DNA from: Umbelopsis isabellina
Lineage: Eukaryota > Mucoromycota > Umbelopsidomycetes > Umbelopsidales > Umbelopsidaceae
Direction: 5' to 3'
Length of the DNA: 64,000 nucleotides
NCBI GenBank assembly: GCA_016758905.1
Contig: JAEPQZ010000007.1
Location: 867,595-931,594 of the forward strand
Positions within the stretch are counted from its first letter, which is position 1. Each line of letters starts with the position of its first letter. Positions 34,153-44,816 of this stretch are shown here, piece by piece. The notes under the pieces were generated by a model. It had not been told where the DNA came from. It saw only the letters and a program-made list of their open reading frames with translations, and ran no database searches. The translations under genes and the position numbers were made by a program.

Positions 34153-35480
34153 CTAGTAATAATCAGGATTATATCCAAACGAACGTAACTGTTCGCATGA
34201 TTTCATTGGCATTTTTACTGCCTGTTGGTATCGTTCCTCATCATAGCCAAAACCGAATAATCCGCCACGAGCTTGATTTATGCGTGCATTTCGGATTTGT
34301 TTTTCATTCTGACACCCTGCTTGTAAGCCTCTTATCCAACTGAGCTCTACATTTTGTTCAAACTCTCGCAATTTTCTTGCATTCTTCTCATAGCTTGAGA
34401 AAGCCGATGGATTGACATAATAATCAACACGATGTTGTCGTGTTGAGCGAGCTTGTGAATAAAGAGATGTGCGATCAAACGAGTATTGCGGCGTGCTTTC
34501 TGAAAACAGGCTTGATAAAATGGATACACCGAACAGAAGCAGGAGTGGTAATAATTGTGCCAAAGTCATCCAAGTTGAAGTGGGCTGTTGTCTCTGCCCC
34601 TGGCCCCGTCGTGCACCACCAGTATTGAAAGTGCGTGTACGGAAACCAGGACCGACAAAAGTTGCGCTACGGAATCCAGGACCGAAACCGGGGCCATCAA
34701 AGCCTCCCCCTCCGAAAAACGCATTAAAGAGATCCTCTGGACTAAGCTCATCACCAAATGATGATGATGCATATCGCTGTTGGTGAAATTGATTGAACAT
34801 GGATGAACCGCTGCCACCTCCTCGTTGTTCCGGGTCACCGCCGCCAGCGTCGAAAACCGCCCGTTTTTGCGAGTCAGAGAGCACGGTAAATGCCTTTGAT
34901 ATCACTTTGAAAACGACAAGTGTTAGCGCCAGTCACTTTGCAACTAGTCATTTGTACCCCACACTTACTTTTGAAGGCTTCATCAGCTCCAGGAGCACCA
35001 TTCTTGTCTGGATGGAATTGCAGCGCAAGCTGTAAAATCATAAAATTTGATGAGTGTCATTGTCTACTCGAGATGTCTGAATAAATAATATCGTACCTTT
35101 CGATATGATTTTTTAATCTCTGTTTCTGTACATGTCTTTTCCAAGCTGAGGACTTTATAGTAATCGGTTCCACAGGCTCGTATACGCTTTACAGCCTCTA
35201 TTTGTTCCTGTGTATATTCCCTCGTTTGAGCTTTGTGCTCTCTACGTTTAGCACTGTCTGTCGAAGCTGAAGCGCTGGCACTTGATCCAGTAGCTGTTGC
35301 TGTGGACCCTCCATTCTTAGCTCTCTCCTCAGCCTTGACTAGAAATGCTTTGGCCTCGTCGGTGGGATAAAGTGAGATCGACTTCTTTGTTAATTTCACA
35401 GCAGAGATATAGCTCCCATTCCCAAAGTGATTTTTGGCAATCGATAGGCAGCGGATTGCTTCCTCTTTATTGACTTCCAT
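34153..35480 (-). CDS. ER membrane J-protein (DNAJB12/DNAJB14 type, DUF1977)
   Basis: Hsp70 co-chaperone anchored in the ER membrane, known in the family for quality control of membrane proteins. Exons 35097-35480, 34969-35029 and 34153-34904 give 398 residues. The start MEVNKEEAIRCLSIAKNHFG closely resembles the DNAJB12 N-terminal helices. A Ser/Ala-rich linker follows. The J domain (DYYKVLSLEKTCTETEIKKS) spans the exon junctions and keeps the essential HPD in LALQFHPDKNGAPGADEAFK. Next comes a Gly/Phe-rich region (about residues 200-260), then one membrane span (LAQLLPLLLLFGVSILSSLF) and a C-terminal DUF1977-like domain (SYEKNARKLREFEQNVELSW). The ATG at 35480 is chosen by similarity to the family start. 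Confidence 0.92.
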
Positions 35481-36086
35481 CAGTACGAATGCCAGATGAG
35501 GTGAGCGGGAGGAGATCAAGAAAATAACGGCGGCGGGGATAATGAGTATCCTCCAGTGGTTGATAAATGGGCCAATCAGGAGCGTGCAAGATTCAACAAC
35601 TTTGGTATGATTACGTTTTAAAACATAATCGAATGATTGTGATACTGCGTTTGATACTTATTGCTGTACTAATTCGGTCCCCATATATTCCTCGTAATAT
35701 CGTTATATATATATCGAAAACTATCATTGATATTTACGCAGCAAGTTACAAACGAATTGAATACATAAGATTTGCGACCGCTATCGAAGTAATTTAACTA
35801 CCCATAGCATTTTGTCACTACTTTCATTACGTATAGCGATTATGTCCAAGACATAGGTTTTCACAAAGCACAAGTCGTTGGAGGAGTGGCAGCGACTATG
35901 AAGCCATATAAAGCCATACAAAATAAACTCTTTGGCCATGTCGGATTCAATATTCACGTCTGAAAAAGAAAATTTTATTTAGGCGTGATCATCTTGGCTG
36001 ACCCAAACCAAAAAATAGGTAATCACTGCAAATAAGTCATGCAACGCGTAAATCAGGTTTTTCTGAACTTCCAACTTGTATTATAG
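35481..36086. other. Divergent spacer (J-protein / unrecognised gene)
   Basis: 606 bp containing both promoters, AT-rich (TATATATATA near 35705). No gene supported. Confidence 0.45.
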
Positions 36087-37783
36087 ATGGATAGACTTTC
36101 GCCGCTGTTCGGTGAAGCGGTCAAGTCGGACCGTCCTGTTGTCCACCGAGGGATACTACCAACCCATTCAACATCAGTCCTAACTAGTGACCGACGGAGT
36201 GGTACCGGACAGGTACCGAACACCATTACCAACGGAATGGAAAGCTATCTGAGGAACTTGGACGAAAGAAAAAAAGACCTGAAAACAGAATGGAGAAACA
36301 CCAATTTTCAGTCAAGTCGTTCGAACAATGATCTTCCTCAGCTATCCGCAGATACTCTGGATACCAAATTTCATCAAATTTCAAAGTTGAAATCACACAA
36401 AAATAAGATCAGCTCACCAACGCACCACCAATCACGAAATCTTAATGAAAACGAGACGTCTGTGAGGCGCTTTCATACACCACTTTTGGATATGCCCACG
36501 CCAACTAGAGGTGAAGTTGCTGAATTGGAGTCCGCAATAGGTTCTAGTCCTTATAATCGGATACGAGAGTGGCAGACAGAGGCACTGAGTGAGACTGCAG
36601 AAATTTCTGATAAATGGGAATTGAGGCATTGGCATCTACTGGAATACTGGTATGAGTTTCACGAAAACGATGTTGAAGCTGCGACCAGGTCCTTTTATGA
36701 GCATGAGTCGTCAGTTAAAGAGACAGACAATGGCGAGACCGGATCAACGTCAATACGTAAATGGCCAATGTATGTATCATATATAGCAGCTTCTTAAACG
36801 AAATCTATACTAAATAGATGATCAATTGACGACAGGGAGGACATAAAGCGAAGGTGCCAATGCTTAGACACCAACATTCGGTATAATAACGGCATCTCTC
36901 CGAGAAAACGGAAAAGGAGAGGTAGTGTGTCGTCAACAAATTCTCAATCTTCAACAACAAGTAGGTTGGTATCTGTAGCGAGTTTGGCCATAAACAAGAT
37001 AACCAACACATTTTTGCCAAAACGTCGACGGGTAAGTCAGTCAGTCCATAGATAAATTTCATGAATAGCGACATTAAAATTGGCATACAGCTGTTGTCCA
37101 AAGAACCATCCAATATTTCTATAGATGAGAAATCATCCACCGCGTCTATTAACTCATCTTTCAATCGCTTGTGGAATGACGACAAATCATATTTCAACCG
37201 TCAGCAGCAATTGCCAACCCGACCATCGTACATGCGACGAAAACTACAGCCGGATTGGCAAGAAATGAATTCAAATAAACTTCTTGCATCACCAACGATC
37301 AATAGTAGTGTTAGTGATCGACAGAAACGACAACCTGAATTAAAAGAAATAACTCCCGAACGTGAGCTTACTCCACCAAGCTACGACAGTAAATATAACG
37401 AGATACCAGAGCCTCAGTCCTACCTGGATAAAAGATTACTGGAGCCTGTAGATGATGGCAAAAAATACCCATATCCGAGCAATTCACCAAGTGCAACGAC
37501 TTTAATTACTCCTCCCAATCGAAAAAACCACCTCTCCAGCAGCAGAATCATGCATAATGTGGATCAAAACATCAAAGAAGAGGAAGAAGAACCAAATCTT
37601 AGCGACACAAGCAATGGTTCGATTTCTAGAGTGAAAGTACATTGGTATGAGGATCCTGCAGCTACCCCACGCCGAGGTCATGTTCGCCAACTATTGAAGC
37701 ATTTAGAAAAAGGACTGCCTATGGACGGATCTGAATTTGATCATAACATCCCTGTGTACTCTAGTAAATCCACACCTACGTAA
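36087..37783 (+). CDS. Unrecognised, probably nuclear, largely disordered protein
   Basis: Three exons, 36087-36769, 36836-37031 and 37091-37783, fit in phase and give 523 residues. I do not recognise the family. The first half is polar and charged. One ordered-looking segment, EWQTEALSETAEISDKWELR then HWHLLEYWYEFHENDVEAAT, is rich in Trp and Tyr and probably forms a helical domain (about residues 178-218). Two basic clusters, SPRKRKRRGS and LPKRRR, look like nuclear localisation signals. The C-terminal half is Pro/Ser-rich with an acidic run (IKEEEEEPNLSD). The ordered helical block followed by nuclear signals suggests a nuclear adaptor or scaffold; that is inference only. The second intron (37032-37090) must run to the CATACAG acceptor, since nearer ones would leave it too short. 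Confidence 0.62.
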
Positions 37784-37987
37784 ATCTTTAATCAATAGCG
37801 AACATGTAAAAACAAATAGCATATTACACGTTTGAGCATAATTTGAAATAGGTTTATAATATCGACGGGATACTAGTCGACTTCTCCAGTTTGAGGAGCA
37901 GTCACAATTTTCTGACAGTTTGCACAAACTCGAAGTGTACCAAAAAAATTGAACTCGGTATTCTGATCACAGTCATTTCTATACGCA

Positions 37988-39337
37988 ATGGAACTGCAAA
38001 TATTATCACCAGAAGCTCCATCAAAGATAGTCAAGAGCAAAAATGAAGACGCTATGGATGTCGACGGTGGTGATGTACAGCTTGTAATGCCCGGCGAGAC
38101 AATCACGAGCGATCTGCAGTTTATGAGGTAATCTTCGTTGACCCGATTGCCAATACCATTGCTTTTACTAAAGGTCAATAATAGAGGTCATGGAACATAT
38201 CTGGACAATGAGAGCACAGTAATTTCGTCAGTTGCCGGCGTTGTTGAGCGTGTTAACAAGCTAGTCTCGGTTAGAGCGTTGAAGGCCAGATACACAGGAG
38301 AAATTGGCGACATTGTTGTCGGCCGAATCACTGAGGTATGAAGCAAGTGCTAGATTTCACCATACTATTTTAATTTCCATACTAAAACCTACATGAAGGT
38401 CGCTCCGAAACGATGGAAAGTCGATGTGAATGGCCGTCAAGACGCGATACTCATGTTGAGTTCAATTTCTTTACCCGGTGGAATTCAGGTATTTTGTCAT
38501 TTATTGTATATGTGTGGATCCAATTCTATTTCTGATCTTTTGGTATGGCTCATCGTAATTTAGCGACGAAAAAACGAAGAGGATGAACTTCAAATGCGAA
38601 AGTTCTTTGCTGAAGGCGATATGGTCGCGGTAACGTATTTCTGTCACGAAAATCAAAGCGTCATATGATGTTGGTTCTAAACACAACTCTTATTACATTA
38701 TTGATCTCTTAGGCTGAGGTTCAAGCATTTTTTGTTGATGGAGCTATTGGGTTACATACTCGTGGTCATCAGTTCAGTAAACTTCGTAATGGTTCATTAG
38801 TTACAGTACCATCAGTGCTGGTACAACGATGTAAATCACACTTCCATCTACTTCCTTGTGGGGTGCATCTCGTTCTAGGCTTGAATGGATATTTATGGGT
38901 CAGCAAGCCTGTGCCTGGTAATCCCGAATCTACTGATGAAGCAGATATTGAACGTACATACTCAAACAAGAATGACGTGAGTAACGAAATTCAGCCAATG
39001 CCCCTAAACTTCATGAGAAGCCAATTATGTAACCAATGATATTTCTTGCAGTTGATTGAAGACTCTGAACGTGAAAGCATAGCGCGAGTGTGTAATTGCA
39101 TTAAGGCATTGGCTAAAAAATTCATGCATATCAACGACACCATCATTATTTATACATATGAAGGTAAGGAAACTAATCAGATAAGATACCATTGTGACCT
39201 GGAACATGACCTGTCAGTGCTTAACCAAACCGTTTAATTTATTAGCATCACTCAAGTATTCAGTTAAGGATTTGCTGCAAAAAGAAATTGTGGAGGCAAT
39301 CACATCTGAGGCATCACAAAAACTTACTATGGAATAA
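37988..39337 (+). CDS. RRP4: Exosome complex subunit Rrp4
   Basis: Cap subunit of the RNA exosome, binding RNA at the entry pore through S1 and KH domains. Seven exons fit in phase: 37988-38127, 38185-38335, 38399-38488, 38564-38629, 38713-38976, 39052-39163 and 39246-39337, giving 304 residues (human EXOSC2 is 293). Family landmarks: VMPGETITSDLQFMRGHGTY (N-terminal domain), SVAGVVERVNKLVSVRALKA, the S1 domain GDIVVGRITEVAPKRWKVDV and AILMLSSISLPGG, and RRKNEEDELQMRKFFAEGDM. HTRGHQFSKLRNGSLVTVPS links to the KH domain, which holds LPCGVHLVLGLNGYLWVSK (about residues 185-215). All parts are present and ordered normally. Confidence 0.95.
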
Positions 39338-39539
39338 ATAACAGTACATGTACATAGACTTTATTTTAAGCATAATAGATTGTGATATATTTGGTCGTAA
39401 GTGTTTGGTTGGATTCCGACGCAGCAGTAAGAAAAATCAGTCATATGCCCCGTTCGTGGTGACTGCTGGCATATCAAGCGATCTTTTGTGGTGAACCTGA
39501 CTGATAACCTAGATCTTTCACTTTCATTCTTTCGGTAAA

Positions 39540-42500
39540 ATGGATGGAGGGCATCATGCTGTGTTGCAATTCATCACAGCGGCTGCACAAATGGTCAGTT
39601 TACTATAGTTTGTTACCTACTTTACGTTGCTTATGGCCAGGAGCGGAGCTCGCTTGTTAAAGCAATTCTGAATGATAGCACCGATTTAACCAATGTACTC
39701 TTAACTGTCTACAGATAGATAACCCAGAAGAAGAGGAGGGCCTCAAAGAAGGTAATGAACACAACTTGATCGAGGATAATTGATACAGACAACTAATTGC
39801 TTTGTAACTGCCAAATTTACCTCATGTAGATAACGAATCTATTACAGGTATTACAAAGGTCACAGCTACAACATGAGAGATATGAAAGCTAGCTAACATT
39901 CCACATAACTCACAGACACCCCTCCTCCAATAACGGATTTGGGACAATCTATCTATGCTATCTACCCCGATGTCGTTCTCTCACAGTCGTCGGAGAATGA
40001 AGGAGAGTTAGCGCTGGTCAAATCCCATAGCAACACCAGATCAAATGTAACCTTGAAAGAGCTGCTGGCAGAAGCAGCTGAAGGAAATATTGATGTTCAA
40101 ACTAGTAGATATGAAATGAATGATGATAGGCCGAGAATTTCAGAGCACAGGGATCCTCGGAGCTCATCTCAGCAATTTAAAGAGTTGAGTATCCCAGAGA
40201 AAATGCAAGTGATATTCAAATTACCCAAGCCAGAAGAACTACTAGGAGGTAGGATAGCCACATAATGGTGTGATTTACCCCGTGATATCTCGAATTTATT
40301 GCTAATATTTACATTTCCCTCTATACTGGGTCCCATTTGCTTTATATTACATATCAGAATGGCCGTGTTATATTGTTCGTTCGGTTATTGTAGCCGGATT
40401 TCTATATCTGACCGAAGGCCATTTGTGTTTTTATGCTTCGCTGCCAAACAATCAGGTAGAAATTTTAGTATTTCTAAAAGCCTGGTTTTCTGGTTTTAAT
40501 GGAAGATATTAATTTTTTGACTATGGTTATAGCAAAAGATCCAGAAATCAGGATTTTTAAAGGTCAAGGCCGCCAACAAAGCCAAAACTTTCAGCAGATG
40601 CTACTTTGAATTAAAAAATGACGTACTGTCATGGTATGAAAATGCTGCAGATACTTATTGCCCCCTAGGAAAAGTAGATCTAAAATATGCACTGGATATT
40701 AAGCATTCGAAAAGGCGAGAGCATGGATTCCGCATCATAACCATGAATAAGACTTGGCAGCTACAAGCTGATACGAAAGCAAGCATGGTTGAATGGATAA
40801 ATATGCTGCAAAGAGGCATTTTCAAAGCCAAGAACAGCGGTCCCAGCTTGAAAACCATGCTTCCTTTCGATAAGATATTTGATGTTGAGAAAACTGATGC
40901 ATTTGGTTTTCAACAGTTCATTAAAATAAGAGCTGTTGGTATTGATGATAATTTTACCATGGATGAGGTGAGCTAGCATTTGAATATGAACGTTGACCAG
41001 ACATTACAGCTTCATGAACAAAGCTCTTCACTTTAATCAACAGTTCTACTTTGCATACTTTTCCGACATAAACGCCACATATGAGAAGATTAAAAGTACA
41101 TGGTCCATAAGTCAACAAGTCATAGCGAACAAGGATGATTCTCTTAGTGACTCTAGACAACAGGAAGCACAGCCTACGCCTTCAGAATCCCAGATTGGCT
41201 CAGAAGAATCATCCGATATATCTCCCGCATTATCTATTTCTGACTTGTATGATATCGACGAGCGCGCACGAGCATCTTCATCGCGATCCACCTCGGCGTC
41301 CAACTTGATGAATGCCGCAACTTCATCTACCTCAGCAGTCACCTCAGCAGTTGCTAATGCATTTGCTATTCCTTCAGCAATCAAAGGTTTCTTAGGAGGA
41401 AAATCTATGTCGACAAGCACACAAACTTTGGATCGAACAGACAGCTCACAAGGCACCTCCGGAAAACAAGTGGCAGAAGCTGACAACGTCAAGGATTTGG
41501 ACCAGCTTGCTCTCAGTGATGGATCCAGTTCGGAGGAAGAGGATGCAGCGATGATAGATTGGTTAAATGACAAGCGTAGATCTGGACTCAAGCTAGTTTA
41601 TGGTCTTCTTGGGGGCTCTAATTCCAATATGAGCGAAACAGCCGGTTATGACTCTGGACGCTCACCAAGCAGCGATAATAGTCACAAAGGACACTATCCA
41701 TCATCTATTTTGTCCCAAGACGATGATGGTATAGATGCCCGAGCTAGAGAGAACTTTCGAAAGTATTTCGTACTTCCTGAAATTGAGGAACTGCTAGCAG
41801 GTAAAATTTGGAAAGCTGCACTATTATGCGAAGTTTCGTCGCATTGACAATTTGATTTTACAGTATACCGATGTTCGTTCATGAAAACCCTGCCGTGTTA
41901 TGGCAAATTATACATATCACCAAATTATATTTGTTTTAACTCGAGAGCATTAGCAACTCGCGCTAAGGTTAATATTTTGGGTACTTTGCATGATGTAAAG
42001 CTAAACCAGACACTAACATAAATGATATTTAGTTCATTGTACCTATCTCTGATGTCGCTACCGTGCAGAAATTGAGAAGCAAAGGCTACATCTTCTATGG
42101 ATTAAGCATTCTCACTCATAACAAAAAAGAGGTAGGTCGAACATCTTCAGAAAACACCGTAGAAATCTGAAATAGTGACCATTTGTTGCATTTACTAGTT
42201 GTTTTTGGAATTTGCCTCCATGACGAAACGCAACAGTTGTTTCGCTAGATTATTCATGCTTAATCGAAACACCACTTCCGTAGAAGAGGAGCCCGAATTA
42301 CTGCTAGAAAAATCCAAAACTTGGGAGGCGAAGTTTACTGAGGAGGACAGAAATCAGCAAGCTAAACATGTGTCACTTCCGCACCAGCTGATGGGCGGCC
42401 TCCCCTTTCTTCAAGGCAGTATTCATGATCAAACTTTTGAAGTGCCAGAAACTCCATTGCACTTCACTTGTTTGACTATCGGAACGCGTGGTGATGTACA

Positions 42501-44258
42501 ACCGTATATTGCACTGTGCAAAGGGTTGATGGCCAAAGGTCACCGTTGTCGAATCGCAACCCATGATGAGTACAAAGAATGGATCGAAGAGCACCAAATC
42601 GAATTCTGCTCTGTTGGTGGTGACCCGGGAGAGCTTATGGTATTTTGATTCTTTCTTTTTTTTTTTTTTTTACATCAGCGAGTGAAAGCAGTGATACTAA
42701 TTGAAATCGTATTAGCGAATATGTGTAGAAAATGGTTTCTTTACCATGAATTTCATACGAGAGGGTTTGAAATTGGTATGTAGTTGCGTAGCTTGATTTC
42801 AGCAAGATTGATATCATCAAATTGACACATACTTTCTGTTCACAGTTCAGTACCTGGTTCGAAGGTCTTTTGCAAGCATCATGGACCGCTTGTCAAGGAA
42901 CTGACGTTTTAATTGAGAGCCCAAGTGCTATGATTGGAGTGCATATGGCCGAAAAACTTGGTAAGCCATATGCCGTACACCCTGCGATCGCTAATAATTT
43001 AACTAATTGACAAATGCAGAGATTCCATATTTTCGGGCTTTCCCAATGCCTTGGACGAGAACCAGATCGTTCCCTCACCCTTTTGCCACACCAAATACAC
43101 CGAAGGGCCGTATATATAATGATATGACATATGTGTTAATTGACCATATAATGTGGCGAGGCACTTCAACTCAAATCAACAACTTCAGAAGGCAAGTTCT
43201 TCAATTACCAGCCACAACATTTGAAAAGTTGCAGATGTGGAGGGTACCGTTTTTGTACTGCTTTAGTCCTAGCATTGTTCCAAGTCCTTTGGATTGGATG
43301 GATTGGGTCCATTGCACAGGTTATTGGTTCCTTGACAACCCTCAGGTAAGACTGTTTTAAACAGATGTATTTATTTGATAATTACTTGGTTTGACGATTC
43401 CATACGATAGACAAATTGGCAGCCTGATGAAAAGCTGTTAGAATTTTTGAACAATGAAAATGATCAACGGCCAATTATATATGTTGGGTTCGGATCGATT
43501 ATCGTTCCAGATCCTGATGAAATAACCAAAGTGATATCCGAATCTGTGCTAAAGGCAGGTGTAAGAGCCATTATATCCAAGGGATGGTCTTCTCGATTGC
43601 AGGACAAGGCACATGGTTTGGAAACCAACGAAGCATCTATTCAAAATCGGAAAACCCATGAAGAATCCCTGCAAGTTCAAAATGATCATCCTGGGTCCAT
43701 CTTTTGGGTCAAGTCTGTACCGCACGATTGGCTTTTCCCAAAAATGTCGGGTGTTGTTCATCATGGAGGTGCTGGAACTACAGCCGCTGGTTTAAGAGCT
43801 GGCGTACCGACCATTGTTAAGCCTTTCTTTGGTGATCAATTCTTTTGGGGAGAACGCCTTGAAGAAATGGGTATAGGGTTATGCATCAAGAATCTAACCA
43901 TTGATGATCTGGCCAATGCTATTAAATTGATTACCACCGATGAAAGCATGAAGAAGACAAGTCGACTTGTCGGTGAGAAAATCAGAGCCGTAAGCCTCAT
44001 GCCTATATTGACAATGTGAATCATAAAAAGATGTTAATGAGGTATATTTTGCAGGAGAATGGTGTCAATACCGCCATTCAATGTATATATAGGGATCTCG
44101 ATGTGGCGAAACAGCGTACTTTATCATCTGCACAGGCACATGTTGAGGACGACCCTTTGTCTTCACCTCCACAAGATGATCAAGACTGGCTTATTGTAGA
44201 CGGAGCAGCTACACCATACTCAGCTACCAGCATTCCATCCAACGAAACTCCTCAGTGA
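39540..44258 (+). CDS. ATG26: Sterol 3-beta-glucosyltransferase with GRAM-PH-GRAM front end
   Basis: Transfers glucose from UDP-glucose to ergosterol at membranes; the family (Atg26/UGT51) also acts in pexophagy in some fungi. Fifteen exons fit in phase: 39540-39593, 39715-39751, 39830-39847, 39916-40248, 40358-40455, 40533-40967, 41044-41800, 41864-41967, 42033-42131, 42199-42639, 42716-42775, 42846-42960, 43020-43345, 43411-43989 and 44055-44258. The product is 1,219 residues, close to the yeast enzyme. Order: GRAM 1 ([20 protein letters not shown], ~145-180), PH (~180-275), a Ser-rich linker, GRAM 2 (~560-645), then the GT28 N-domain ([20 protein letters not shown], ~738) and the UDP-sugar motif [20 protein letters not shown] (~1075). 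Exon 3 is only 18 nt, and the intron after exon 8 begins with the weak donor GTTAAT. Catalytic motifs look intact. Confidence 0.95.
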
Positions 44259-44816
44259 TGCCTTTGGTCTCTCGTTTGATAAAGCATTGTTTTAATATTC
44301 TTGTGCTATAATGCTACTATTGCTCCTCCTTGACTTTTTCAATTTTCCTTTACCTTTTCCTTCTTACCCTACGTTGTACTAATTATTTTTCATTTTTTCT
44401 CCTTGTTTCAATCATTTGAATTCATTTCATTTCATCCCATCTTATCATTTCATGAAAGTGTCATAAGTAAAACATGAACTTGTAAGTTGGTATATTTGAT
44501 CTCCCGACTTTATTCTGCCGACTAGCCTCCTCATGTACATATCCAGTATCTCGAGTAAATGGTCCTTTGTATTATTAACATCAGCAAATGAAGATTTACA
44601 TTGACAATATTTATTTATACAGTGCAGAAGATGCACAAAGCTGATATGTGAAGCTGTTTAATTGGAGGAATCAACGTCTTACCGTTATATCCCAATAAAA
44701 AAAGACGTATTGGAAATAAAACAAAAACAAAAAGGAAATGTACAAGAATAAGCTGTATACAAAAAGTAATGATTGACACTGTACAAAGATTGTGATGTGC
44801 GCCTTAAGCGTACTTC
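44259..44816. other. Convergent 3' flanks (ATG26 / cNMP-F-box gene)
   Basis: 558 bp with pyrimidine-rich runs around 44320-44440 that follow the ATG26 stop. No gene or RNA supported. Confidence 0.5.

Noticed and set aside
37032-37051. 20-nt intron GTAAGT...CATAG in the 36-kb gene
   Set aside because: Too short; the next acceptor at 37090 keeps phase and gives a 59-nt intron.
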